Below, in pieces: positions 47,679-55,675 of a stretch of 64,000 nucleotides of DNA. Position 1 is the stretch's first letter, and every line of letters begins with the position of its first letter. The stretch is from Sulfidibacter corallicola (GTDB lineage: Bacteria > Acidobacteriota > Holophagae > Acanthopleuribacterales > Acanthopleuribacteraceae), in the NCBI RefSeq assembly GCF_017498545.1, contig NZ_CP071793.1:9294256-9358255 (forward strand), given 5' to 3'. Below the pieces are notes generated by a model, which saw only the letters and a list, made by a program, of their open reading frames with translations, was not told the DNA's origin and searched no databases. The position numbers and the translations under genes were made by a program.

Positions 47679-48209
47679 TCACAATTGATCGCGGACCTGA
47701 CGCCACCCCTCGGTCGCGACGCGGTCCACCATGCCGCCAACCTTCTCCTCCAGCTCCCGCTTGTAGGTCGCGACCTTGGCCCTGAGCTCGTCGTCCGCGG
47801 CGCCGAGGATCTGCACCGCCAGCAGGCCCGCGTTCTGGGCGTTGTCCAGCGCGACCGTCGCCACCGGAACGCCGCCCGGCATTTGCAGGATCGAAAGAAT
47901 GGAGTCCCAGCCGTCGATCGAAATCGACGCCTTGACCGGGACGCCGATGACGGGCAGCGGCGTGAGCGAAGCGATCATGCCGGGAAGATGGGCGGCCCCC
48001 CCTGCACCGGCGATGATGACCCGAAGTCCACGCGACTCGGCCTCGCGGCCGTAGCGAACCAGTCGCTCGGGGGTGCGATGGGCACTGACGATCGTAACTT
48101 CGTGGGGAATCTCGAAACGTTCCATGACTTCGGCCGCCGCGCCCATGACCCGCAGGTCCGACTGGCTTCCCATGATGATACCGACACGTGGCACGCTGCT
48201 ATTGCGCAT
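47679..48209 (-). CDS. purE: N5-carboxyaminoimidazole ribonucleotide mutase
   Basis: Class I PurE, about 176 residues. It converts N5-CAIR to CAIR in de novo purine synthesis, in the cytoplasm, usually as an octamer. The signature motifs are GSQSDLRVM near the N-terminus, SAHRTPERL with the catalytic His, GAGGAAHLPGM, and PVKASISIDGWDSILSILQMPGGVPVATV. I chose the third ATG (48209) because GGAAAGGA lies 8-9 nt before it; ATG 48227 and 48218 are in frame and possible. It follows purK on the same strand with a gap of about 95 bp that contains a weak terminator-like hairpin. Confidence 0.95.
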   Translation of the reverse strand: MRNSSVPRVGIIMGSQSDLRVMGAAAEVMERFEIPHEVTIVSAHRTPERLVRYGREAESRGLRVIIAGAGGAAHLPGMIASLTPLPVIGVPVKASISIDGWDSILSILQMPGGVPVATVALDNAQNAGLLAVQILGAADDELRAKVATYKRELEEKVGGMVDRVATEGWRQVRDQL

Positions 48210-48256
48210 TGAAGACATCCTTTCCACGGCTCCCCATCGGGGCCTATCGTTTTTTT

Positions 48257-48282
48257 GAAAATCGCGACGACGAAACGTCGCG
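48257..48282 (-). terminator. Weak terminator-like hairpin between purK and purE
   Basis: On the minus strand CGCGACG pairs with CGTCGCG around a 6-nt loop and is followed by ATTTTC. It could lower purE expression relative to purK or be a processing site. The T-run is short. Confidence 0.35.
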
Positions 48283-48304
48283 GGAAATCCGGCCAGGAGC
48301 GGCT

Positions 48305-49447
48305 CTAGCCAGCCGTGACCACGAGCCGCTGTTTGACCTTTTCCGCCTTGGCCAAGGCTTCCTCCAGCGTGGCGCCGATCACCGTGATGTGACCCATCTT
48401 GCGGAAAGGACGGGTTTCGGCCTTTCCATAGATGTGCGGATAGACGCCCTCTTCACGCAAGATCTCGGTGAGCCCCTCGTAGCGCGGCTTCCCACTTTCG
48501 GGACCACCCAGGACGTTCAGCATGACGGCCGGGAACAGCGCGCGCGGCGAACCCAACGGCAAGTCGAGGATGGCGCGAAGATGCTGCTCGTGCTGCGAGG
48601 TCAAATGAGATTCGATGGTGTGGTGGCCACTGTTGTGGGGCCGTGGGGCCACTTCGTTGACATAGATCCGGTTGTCCGGTGTCACGAACATCTCCACCGC
48701 CATGATGCCGGCCAGGTCGAAAGCCTTCGCCACCGATTCCGCGATCTCCCGAGCGCGGGTCGCGACCTCCGCAGGCAGCGAGGTGGGACTGTGGAGGTGC
48801 TCGACCAGATTGGCGGTCGGATGAAACACCATCTCGACGGCCGGGAATGCGGCCAGTTGGCCACTGGGACTGCGCGCGATCAGAATCGAAATCTCGCGTT
48901 TGTCTTCCATGTAGGTTTCAATCAGGCCCGGCATGTCGGGAACTTGGTCCAGATCCGCCTGGGTGCGCAACACGGCGACACCGCGGCCGTCGTACCCGCC
49001 GGTGGCGGCCTTCCAAACGGCCGGTAACCCTTCCAACCGATCCAGCATCTCCCGTTTGTTCTCAAAACTGAAAAACGGCAACGTGGGAATGTCGTGATCC
49101 CGGTAAAACGCCTTCTGCAGGGACTTGTTACCCACCGTACGGAAGATCCCGGGCGAGGGACGCACGATCTTCCCTTCCTTCTCCAATTGCGCGAGGGCGT
49201 CGATGTTGATGTGCTCGATCTCGCAGGTGATCATGTCCACCTCGCGACCGAAGGCGAGCACGGTCTCGTAGTCCATCAAATTGCCACGCTGAAAGGTCTC
49301 GGTCCGGCCGCGTGCCGGCGCCTCGGCAGAGGGATCCAGCACCGACGTGCGGATATCCAAGCGAGCGGTTTCGTCGAGCAGCATCTTTCCCAATTGACCG
49401 CCGCCCAAAATGCCCAGAGTGAACGTTGAAGACCAATATTGCGTCAT
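48305..49447 (-). CDS. purK: N5-carboxyaminoimidazole ribonucleotide synthetase
   Basis: 380 residues, the usual length. ATP-grasp enzyme that makes N5-CAIR from AIR, ATP and bicarbonate, the substrate of PurE next door. Motifs: N-terminal GILGGGQLGKML, CEIEHIN, the ATP-grasp KAATGGYDGRGV loop, the metal-binding EMFVTPDNRIYVNEVAPRPHNSG stretch and the C-terminal YGKAETRPFRKMGHIT. AGGAAGGGG lies 4-8 nt before the ATG. It is the first gene of the purK-purE pair, the reverse of the common purEK order. Upstream on the same strand is a terminator with a possibly structured leader. Confidence 0.96.
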   Translation of the reverse strand: MTQYWSSTFTLGILGGGQLGKMLLDETARLDIRTSVLDPSAEAPARGRTETFQRGNLMDYETVLAFGREVDMITCEIEHINIDALAQLEKEGKIVRPSPGIFRTVGNKSLQKAFYRDHDIPTLPFFSFENKREMLDRLEGLPAVWKAATGGYDGRGVAVLRTQADLDQVPDMPGLIETYMEDKREISILIARSPSGQLAAFPAVEMVFHPTANLVEHLHSPTSLPAEVATRAREIAESVAKAFDLAGIMAVEMFVTPDNRIYVNEVAPRPHNSGHHTIESHLTSQHEQHLRAILDLPLGSPRALFPAVMLNVLGGPESGKPRYEGLTEILREEGVYPHIYGKAETRPFRKMGHITVIGATLEEALAKAEKVKQRLVVTAG

Positions 49448-49547
49448 GTTTCCCCTTCCTGTTCGTTAGACCGAGCCGATTATAACCGAGAACCCGAACG
49501 GAAAGGGGGGCGAGCGGGGAGAAACACGGACAATTCCGAGCCGACAA

Positions 49548-49582
49548 AAAAAATCGCCCGCATCGATAAAATCAATGCGGGC
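49548..49582 (-). terminator. Intrinsic terminator upstream of purK
   Basis: On the minus strand GCCCGCAT pairs with ATGCGGGC around an 11-nt loop and is followed by GATTTTTTTT. It lies about 100 nt before purK, pointing towards it, and no gene ends here. That is the layout of an attenuator or of a short independent RNA. Confidence 0.65.
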
Positions 49583-49690
49583 CAACGTAACGCGAATGCG
49601 TTTTGGAGTTATTAGCTCCCTTCAAAATGCTCTACCACTTATGCACTCACCAGAATCCCGGGAAGTGTTCGCATTTTTTTAAAAAAAATT
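49583..49690 (-). ncRNA. Possible structured leader or small RNA before purK
   Basis: The minus strand has several hairpins: GAG-CTAATAA-CTC enclosed by TTTTG/CAAAA, and AACGC-ATTC-GCGTT. It also has a tRNA D-arm-like GTGGTAGAGCA. The pattern ends in the terminator at 49548-49582. It does not fold as a complete tRNA and matches no riboswitch class I know. On the plus strand AATGCG...CGCATT closes the same region before a T-run, so the strand is uncertain. Confidence 0.3.
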
Positions 49691-49926
49691 CGATCCGCGG
49701 GTTCCGAGCCGGCGAGGGTATTTTTCCAACCGCGCTGATCCCTGTGGTTTTCCTTCCCATCTGGATCTCATTTCACACCCGATTGCGCTAGAATGTGCCC
49801 ATCCAGAAACGGAGTCACCTCCACCCCACGGGATTTGTGGGCCGGATAGCCGCAAGGGCCCTCGAAACGCCCCCGCCACCGCGGCCGGCACGAATCCCCC
49901 AATCCAATGCCAAAGGAAACGTCCAC

Positions 49927-51186
49927 ATGGAATACCTGTTGGTGGTACCTGTCCCCTTTTACCGAGCACCCGACGGCCGCATTGCCTGCGAGAGCGCCTT
50001 TGCCGAGCACTTGCGGCTCTCGCGGCCCATGTTCGCTCCCCGATTCGACCGCATGCGCGTGGCCGCCCCCCGCATGAGCGACGCTCACTACGAGGCCAAC
50101 AAACATCACCTGGGCCATCTTTCCGAAGACGAGGATCTCATTTACCTGACCGAGCTCCATCCGGTGGAAACAGGGCGATTCGCATTCGCCCTGTTCGTCT
50201 GGTTGCCCACCTTTTTCAAGATCATCGGCGCGGTCAAGGGCGCCGGGTTGGTCCACGCCGGGCTCTCCTTCGACATCCTGAAACCCTTTGAAATCTTCTC
50301 CCTGTTCGCAGGCTGGCTGATGCGCCGCAAAACCATATTCGTGATCGACATCGACAACCGCAAGAGCGTGGACATGCAGCGCGCGACCGGCGCCATTTCG
50401 TACCGCAGCTACCTGATCGCCAAATACCTCTACAACCCGCTGCGTGCCCTTCAAATCCGCTGGGCGGTCCGCTGTTGTTCGCTGCTGATGCTGAAGAGCC
50501 AGAGCCTGGTCGACGATTTCGGAGGCGGTCGGTCCCACGTAAAAAACTTCTACGACGTCGCCTTTTCACCCGAATACATGATTCCCTCGGAACGACTCGA
50601 ATCCAAGATCACCGATTTCGAACGAGGCGAAGCGCCGCTCCACCTGACCTATTTCGGTCGCCTGGTGCCGTACAAGGGAATCGATTACTGCATTCGCGCG
50701 GTCCATCAAGCCCACGAACGGGGAGCCGAGGCGGTCCATCTCCACATCCTGGGTGCCGGCGAGCAGGAAGCGGAACTGAAAGCCCTCGCTTCGGAGCTCG
50801 GCGCGGAGGACTACATTACCTTTTATGGTGCGGTTCCTTTCGGCCCGGTCTTTTTCGATCAACTCTACGACTATCATCTACTCATGGCCGCACCCATCTC
50901 CCAGGACACGCCCCGGAGCGCCTTCGATGCGATGGCCGCCGGCATCCCCCTGCTGGCCTTCGATACCGACTACTACAAGGACCTGACCCATACGGGCGCC
51001 TGCACCGTCGTGCCTTGGCGATCGGTGGGCGGCCTGGCGGACAAGATTCTCCACTATTACCGCAACCGCCCCGAACTCAGCGCCCAAATGCGTGCCGGCG
51101 TCACCTTCGCCAAAGACAATTCCCAGGAACTTTGGCTGGAACGACGAATCGCTTGGACCAACGCCCTTTTCGAAAAGGAAGCATGA
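49927..51186 (+). CDS. GT4-type glycosyltransferase
   Basis: 419 residues from ATG 49927, preceded by AAGGAAA. GT-B fold: the N-terminal half contains a hydrophobic segment (FALFVWLPTFFKIIGAVK) and HAGLSFD. The C-terminal nucleotide-sugar half begins with LTYFGRLVPYKGIDYCI and continues with LHILGAGEQEAEL. The acceptor E-x7-E region appears as SAFDAMAAGIPLLAFD, with Asp in place of the first Glu. It transfers a sugar from an NDP-sugar to a glycan or lipid acceptor at the cytoplasmic membrane face. Acceptor and sugar cannot be read. It is the first gene of a plus-strand run with the dehydrogenase, decarboxylase and NeuB-like genes, so participation in one glycan pathway is inferred. Confidence 0.88.
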   Translation: MEYLLVVPVPFYRAPDGRIACESAFAEHLRLSRPMFAPRFDRMRVAAPRMSDAHYEANKHHLGHLSEDEDLIYLTELHPVETGRFAFALFVWLPTFFKIIGAVKGAGLVHAGLSFDILKPFEIFSLFAGWLMRRKTIFVIDIDNRKSVDMQRATGAISYRSYLIAKYLYNPLRALQIRWAVRCCSLLMLKSQSLVDDFGGGRSHVKNFYDVAFSPEYMIPSERLESKITDFERGEAPLHLTYFGRLVPYKGIDYCIRAVHQAHERGAEAVHLHILGAGEQEAELKALASELGAEDYITFYGAVPFGPVFFDQLYDYHLLMAAPISQDTPRSAFDAMAAGIPLLAFDTDYYKDLTHTGACTVVPWRSVGGLADKILHYYRNRPELSAQMRAGVTFAKDNSQELWLERRIAWTNALFEKEA

Positions 51187-51292
51187 CCCTCACCAACTCG
51201 CGGGTACACGAACGGGGGCGACGGCGCCCCTCGGCACGGACGTGCGTCGATTTGGCGCGAGGCACGCCTCCTCTCACCACGGAGCAATCATC

Positions 51293-52435
51293 ATGAAAGG
51301 GTTCAGTTACTACAATCCAACCCGAATCGTGTTCGGGCGCGGCGTTCTCAACCGGCTTCCCAAGCACATCCCACTGGAAAATTACCAGCACGTCGCCCTG
51401 ATCAGCGGTGCCTCGGCCCACAAATCGGGGGTGGCCGCAAAGGTCGCAGCGCTGCCCGCCAACTGCTCGGTCCTGACGGAGCCGGTTCCGGAGGAGCCCA
51501 CCAGCGACGACGTGGACCGGTTCACCCTGCACCTCCGCGAAACCAACGCCGATCTCGTGATCGGCTTGGGCGGCGGATCGGTCATGGACCTGACGAAATT
51601 CGCGGCGTACCTGAGTCGCAACGGTGGTCGCTGTGGCGATCACGACCCCACCCCGCATATCGACGCGCCCGCGCTTCCCATCATCCTGATTCCGACGACG
51701 GCGGGCACCGGCAGCGAGGTGACACCCTATGCGGTCATCAATCACGCGCAATCGGGCAAGAAGTTCACGGTCAACTCGCCCCACCTGTTCCCGCAATGGG
51801 CGGTGGTCGACCCCGACTTGACCCGCACCCTGCCGGAACGCTACCGCCTGGCGACCGGTCTGGACGCCTGGGTCCACAATCTGGAGGCCTTCCTCAGCGC
51901 GACCCCCCATCCGATGGCCGACTGCCAGGCCAAGGAAGGCCTGGCCCTCATCTTCAAACACCTGCCGAGGGCGATGGACGACCCGGACGATGGCACGGCC
52001 CGCACGGCCCTGGCCAAAGCGGCCCTGTGGGGCGGTCTGGCGATCACCCACGCCCGCACCGGCCTGATCCACACCCTCTCGGTCGCCCTGGCCAAATACA
52101 GCAACCTTCCCCACGGGCTGCTCAACGCCACCATCACCCCCCACGTGATCGCCTTCAACCTGGCCCATTACGCGAAAGACCGGATCGAGGCCCTCGGCGA
52201 ATTGCTCCAAGTGCCCGAAGGCGATCGGGAAGCCGTGCTGGTCGCGATCCACCGCTTCCTGGCCCTGCTCCAGGTCCCCTACCAGGTGCCCCTGACCGGC
52301 AAGGCCGATCCCGTGACAGACTCGCTGATCGCCAGGGTCCGCATGGACAAGGGGCTGCCCCTGGTGAATCCGCGGCCGATCACCGATCGGGACCTGGCCG
52401 ATCTGTTCGGGCGCATCATCCGCATGGAGGACTGA
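51293..52435 (+). CDS. Iron-containing alcohol dehydrogenase, probable phosphono- or sulfo-acetaldehyde reductase
   Basis: 380 residues from ATG 51293 with GGAG 8 nt upstream. Group III Fe-ADH: GLGGGSVMDLTK and PTTAGTGSEVT form the dinucleotide site. Metal ligands appear as Asp and His in GLDAWVHNLEAF, His in GLIHTLS and His in NLPHGLLN. The next two genes encode a split decarboxylase that yields phosphonoacetaldehyde or sulfoacetaldehyde; in phosphonate pathways an Fe-ADH (PhpC-like) reduces the former to 2-hydroxyethylphosphonate, and an Fe-ADH (SarD-like) reduces the latter to isethionate. The stop abuts the next ATG. Substrate is therefore inferred from context; the family is firm. Confidence 0.9.
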   Translation: MKGFSYYNPTRIVFGRGVLNRLPKHIPLENYQHVALISGASAHKSGVAAKVAALPANCSVLTEPVPEEPTSDDVDRFTLHLRETNADLVIGLGGGSVMDLTKFAAYLSRNGGRCGDHDPTPHIDAPALPIILIPTTAGTGSEVTPYAVINHAQSGKKFTVNSPHLFPQWAVVDPDLTRTLPERYRLATGLDAWVHNLEAFLSATPHPMADCQAKEGLALIFKHLPRAMDDPDDGTARTALAKAALWGGLAITHARTGLIHTLSVALAKYSNLPHGLLNATITPHVIAFNLAHYAKDRIEALGELLQVPEGDREAVLVAIHRFLALLQVPYQVPLTGKADPVTDSLIARVRMDKGLPLVNPRPITDRDLADLFGRIIRMED

Positions 52436-52945
52436 ATGTCGCGAGAGCTGTATCCGCAAATCTGCACCGGTGCCGAATTCGCGGCTGAACTCAATCGGCG
52501 GGCCACCTTGACGGCCGGTGTGCCCGACAGCGTCATCCGTCAGGTATTGCCGCACTTGAACCACTACCAGGCAGTACCCGGTGAGGAACACGCGATCGCG
52601 ATCGCCTTCGGGGCCCGCGCCGGCCACGGCTGTCCTGCCGTGCTCATGCAGAACAGCGGACTGGGCCGCGCGCTCGACGCCCTGTTGGGCCTGCAACGCC
52701 TCTACGAAACGGGCCTGGTGTTGGTGGTCTCCAATCGCGGCGAGTTGGCGTGGGAAGAACCCCAGCACCAGGATTGGGGCAGCCTCACCCAACCGCTGCT
52801 CGACCTGCTCGAGATCGAGGTCGTGGACTTCGGCCAGGAAGGGTTGGCCGGCCTACACCGTTGTTTCGATTTGGCCTATGGCGGCGAGGCCGAACGCATC
52901 GCCGTACTGCTCGTTCACCGGGGGAACATCGATGAATCGTCGTGA
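52436..52945 (+). CDS. Phosphonopyruvate/sulfopyruvate decarboxylase, alpha (N-terminal) subunit
   Basis: 169 residues, starting directly after the dehydrogenase stop. It is the pyrimidine-binding half of a TPP enzyme: TAGVPDSVIRQV, then PGEEHAIAIAFGAR with the conserved catalytic Glu that activates TPP, then PAVLMQNSGLG and LVLVVSNRGE. It matches the N-terminal half of phosphonopyruvate decarboxylase and ComD. It overlaps the next gene by 14 bp, so both chains are made together and should form an alpha-beta assembly. Phosphonate is favoured over sulfonate by the iron ADH and the glycan genes, but no PEP mutase is present in the window. Confidence 0.82.
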   Translation: MSRELYPQICTGAEFAAELNRRATLTAGVPDSVIRQVLPHLNHYQAVPGEEHAIAIAFGARAGHGCPAVLMQNSGLGRALDALLGLQRLYETGLVLVVSNRGELAWEEPQHQDWGSLTQPLLDLLEIEVVDFGQEGLAGLHRCFDLAYGGEAERIAVLLVHRGNIDESS

Positions 52946-53381
52946 AGCCATCGAATCGATCTTGGACCGCCACCCGAAGGCGGCTTTCGTGTTCTGCAAT
53001 GGACTGAACTCGCGCGAGACGGCCCATCGCTTCAAAGCGCCCAACCACCTCTACCTGTTGCACGCGATGGGCGAAGCGCTTGCCGTCGGCGTGGGCCTCA
53101 AACTCGCCCAACCGGATCGCGAGGTGGTGGTCGTCGACGGCGACGGCAACGCGTTGATGGGCGCTTCCGCCTCGGTTTTTCTGCCGATGGCGGGCCTGCA
53201 CCACTACATCCTCGTCAATCGCGGATACGAAACGACCGGTGGACAGCCCATCGACCGACTACCGGATTTTCCCTATTCGCAATGCATCGAAATCGAGGTC
53301 GGCAAGATCGCCTCGCCCAACCCGCCTCCCCCACGGGAAATCATGAGGGGCTTCCGAGAATGGTGCGATCCCGGAACCTGA
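52932..53381 (+). CDS. Phosphonopyruvate/sulfopyruvate decarboxylase, beta (C-terminal) subunit
   Basis: 149 residues from ATG 52932 inside the end of the alpha gene. It is the TPP-diphosphate-binding half: LHAMGEALAVGVGLKLA, then the VVVDGDGNALMG metal/TPP motif and ILVNRGYETTGGQP, where fused enzymes have an LNN-x-G-x-x-x-x-x-GGQ pattern. The C-terminus KIASPNPPPPREI resembles the proline-rich end of phosphonopyruvate decarboxylases. It decarboxylates the 3-substituted pyruvate to the acetaldehyde derivative. A 117-bp gap precedes the NeuB-like gene. Confidence 0.82.
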   Translation: MNRREAIESILDRHPKAAFVFCNGLNSRETAHRFKAPNHLYLLHAMGEALAVGVGLKLAQPDREVVVVDGDGNALMGASASVFLPMAGLHHYILVNRGYETTGGQPIDRLPDFPYSQCIEIEVGKIASPNPPPPREIMRGFREWCDPGT

Positions 53382-53498
53382 CCGGCGCAACCCCACCGGA
53401 AGACGCCGGAGGGTCGTCCACCGCGTGATATAAATGAATTCGTTTGAAACCATTACCCCACCCTCGACAACCTATCGCTTTCCAGGAAAGGACCACAC

Positions 53499-54566
53499 AT
53501 GGAACACTTCAGCATCGGACCCATCGACCTCGGCGACGGCCTCCCCGCCCTGCTCATCGCGGAAATCGGCCTGAACCACAACGGTTCCGCCGAATTGGCG
53601 CACCAGCACATCGACGCCGCGGCGCGATCAGGCGCCAATATGGTCAAGTTCCAGAAACGGTGCCCCGATGCGCTGGCCACCGCCGACTTCCTGGACCGAC
53701 CCTTTCACAAATGTCCCCAGTTCGGTCGAACCCAGCGCCAAGTGCGCGAGCGACTGGAGCTTTCACTGGACGATATGAGGGCGTGCAAGGAGCACGCGGA
53801 AGAGCTGGGTTTGCTGTTCACCACCTCCGTCTTCGACATTCCCAGTGTCGAGTTCGCGCTCCAATTGAGCCCCGACGTCCTCAAGGTCGCCAGCCACAGC
53901 ATTACCAACGGCCCTTTGTTGACAAGATTGGCGGAGACCCGGATTCCGCTGATCGTCAGTGTGGGCGGCGCGGCACCGGAAGAGATCGACCAGGCGTTGG
54001 CTCTTCTGAAAGACAGCCCGCTGGTGTTGATGCACTGTGTCAGTGCCTATCCGACCCCCGAAAACCTGGTCTTTCTGGACACCATTCAGGACCTGGCCAC
54101 GCGCTACGGCAAACACGTCGGGTTTTCCGGCCACGAAGACGGCATCGAAGCCTGCGTCGCGGCGGTGACCCTGGGCGCCAAGTTGATCGAACGCCATTTC
54201 ACCCTCTCGCGGCAGATGGTGGGCCTGGACCACCGTGTGAGCCTGGAGCCGGCGGAGTTCGCGGAGATGGCGCGCATGATTCGCCGGATCGAACGGATGC
54301 GTGGCGTCAAGCCCGGCATCCTGCCGCAGGAACACGCGGCGCGCCTGAACTACCACGTGGCCCTGTGTGCCAACCAGGCACTGCCCGCCGGTACGCGGCT
54401 GACGGAAGAAATGCTCACCACCAAGCAGCCGTTGGAGGATCCGGCGGTATTTTTCACGGGGTTGGAGCGCGATCGACTGGTCGGTAAAACGCTCACGCAA
54501 ACGGTCACGGCGGACACCCGGATCCGGCGCTCCTGGATCGAGGGTGCGGCCGAAGGGCAGGGCTAG
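53499..54566 (+). CDS. NeuB-family synthase (N-acetylneuraminate synthase-like, with SAF domain)
   Basis: 355 residues from ATG 53499, preceded by AGGAAAGGA. TIM-barrel domain with AEIGLNHNGS, VKFQKR, KVASHSITNGPLL, the GFSGHEDGIEACVAAVTLGAKLIERHFTL stretch and LDHRVSLEP, all characteristic of NeuB/SpsE. The C-terminal antifreeze-like SAF domain (about 290-350) has LPAGTRLTEEML. NeuB enzymes condense PEP with a hexose derivative to give a nonulosonic acid. No sialic-acid activating (NeuA) or epimerase (NeuC) gene is present in the window, so the exact sugar is open. The gene ends the run of sugar and decarboxylase genes. Confidence 0.9.
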   Translation: MEHFSIGPIDLGDGLPALLIAEIGLNHNGSAELAHQHIDAAARSGANMVKFQKRCPDALATADFLDRPFHKCPQFGRTQRQVRERLELSLDDMRACKEHAEELGLLFTTSVFDIPSVEFALQLSPDVLKVASHSITNGPLLTRLAETRIPLIVSVGGAAPEEIDQALALLKDSPLVLMHCVSAYPTPENLVFLDTIQDLATRYGKHVGFSGHEDGIEACVAAVTLGAKLIERHFTLSRQMVGLDHRVSLEPAEFAEMARMIRRIERMRGVKPGILPQEHAARLNYHVALCANQALPAGTRLTEEMLTTKQPLEDPAVFFTGLERDRLVGKTLTQTVTADTRIRRSWIEGAAEGQG

Positions 54567-54639
54567 ATCGGCCCCAGCCGAAACGCCACTTCTAGGAGCC
54601 GAGGTTTTTGCCAACCGGTAAGACGCTGTTCGGGTCGAA

Positions 54640-55420
54640 TACCGGTTTGTCGCAAAAGAGCCGCGTACCAGCGGCGATTTCGGGAAAGAAACCACGCGAG
54701 GCGAGCCAGCATGCTGTTCCCGGCTGCCAAAGAGGGTCGTCGTGCCAGGTAGGTGCGACCGCTGGTCGCACATTCCGAAGCTCAGGCTTCCATCGGCACT
54801 TCGCTCTTTGGCGTTTCGTATCTACGCAGTCTTGATCGCTTCGAAGCGACGTGTTGCACCCGTGTGTAACGGAGGAGAGTCACGCCAAAGGGCGAAGCCG
54901 ATCCTTTCCCTCGCCATGCGCCCTCGAAACGACCCTGTACAGATCGAAATCGGCCATCGAGAAATCTGAAGGCCGGACTTATCCGCTTCGCTCTTTTACC
55001 ACTAAATCTTGCGAAGCATGGGCCACTTCGACGTGTCGGCCGGGCCGGCCAACCTACTACAGTTTCGACTCTCAAAGCATGCGGGAACTCCTCACATGGG
55101 TCACTCCGAAATGTACATCCGGCGGATGTACCTACCTGGCACGACGATGCTCTCCGCATTCCGGAACTCCTCACATGGGTCACTCCGAAATGTACATCCG
55201 GCGGATGTACCTACCTGGCACGACGATGCTCTCCGTATTCCGGAACTCCTCACATGGGTCACTCCGAAATGTACATCCGGCGGATGTACCTACCTGGCAC
55301 GACGATTCTCTCCGCATTCGGGAACTCCAAACAGATTCGTTTCCAGAGAGCAGCCAGCGAACCCATCCGCGCGAACCAACACGGCATTTGCGATCGTTTC
55401 GTTTCTGAATGAGCACTAGA
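54640..55420. repeat. Dispersed intergenic repeat, copy 2
   Basis: Modules shared with the gaps at 45.6 and 61.6 kb. GTGCGACCGCTGGTCGCAC is at 54753-54771 with the same flanks as copy 1. GTCGGCCGGGCCGGCCAAC is at 55035-55053. GTACATCCGGCGGATGTAC occurs three times. The part from 54960 to 55050 (AAGAGCGAAG-type segment plus hairpin) is inverted relative to copy 3. Confidence 0.75.
55084..55320 (+). repeat. 79-bp tandem repeat, three copies
   Basis: Units start at 55084, 55163 and 55242 with only a few differences, and a fourth partial unit follows at 55321. Each unit contains the hairpin GTACATCCGGCGGATGTAC (55113-55131, 55192-55210, 55271-55289) followed by CCTACCTGGCACGACGA. There are no unique spacers, so it is not a CRISPR. 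Confidence 0.85.
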
Positions 55421-55675
55421 TTGCGGAAGGTCACGAAGCTCACAATCTCGACGCTTGCTTTTCCGCATACTCCTGCCCCATAATTTTTCCAATTATGTTT
55501 ATTTTTCGCCGCCTCATCACTTCTATCGCCAGGTGATATATAAGATGGCAGCGACGTCCCACCCCTCCTATCCCTATTCCAATTAGTCCGAGGTTCACCC
55601 TATGAGGATCGCTTTACCGGTATGGTCCGGGGCGCGCATGGAGTTGGCACTCCTGCGTTCGCCGGAGGTTTCCCC

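Larger units (their letters stand above)
49448..49926. other. Divergent intergenic region between purK and the glycosyltransferase operon
   Basis: 479 bp without a gene. It holds the terminator and possible leader described separately. TAGAAT at 49789-49794 could be a -10 box for the rightward operon, without a clear -35. AAGGAAA at 49912-49918 is the ribosome site of the glycosyltransferase. Confidence 0.45.
54567..55675. other. 1.1-kb non-coding region
   Basis: The region holds repeat copy 2 with its 79-bp tandem repeats. From 55420 to 55600 it is AT-richer and unremarkable. GGAGG at 55664-55668 is the ribosome site of the TPR gene. Frames in the repeat do not look like real genes. Confidence 0.55.

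Noticed and set aside
49600..49690. tRNA gene on the minus strand
   Set aside because: Only a D-arm-like motif; no acceptor stem, anticodon arm of correct size or TpsiC arm could be folded.
55084..55330. CRISPR-like array
   Set aside because: Units are contiguous 79-bp repeats without unique spacers, and no cas genes are present.
54851..55419. Overlapping frames of 136-185 codons in the tandem repeat
   Set aside because: Repeat-derived; the same 79-bp unit is read in different frames.
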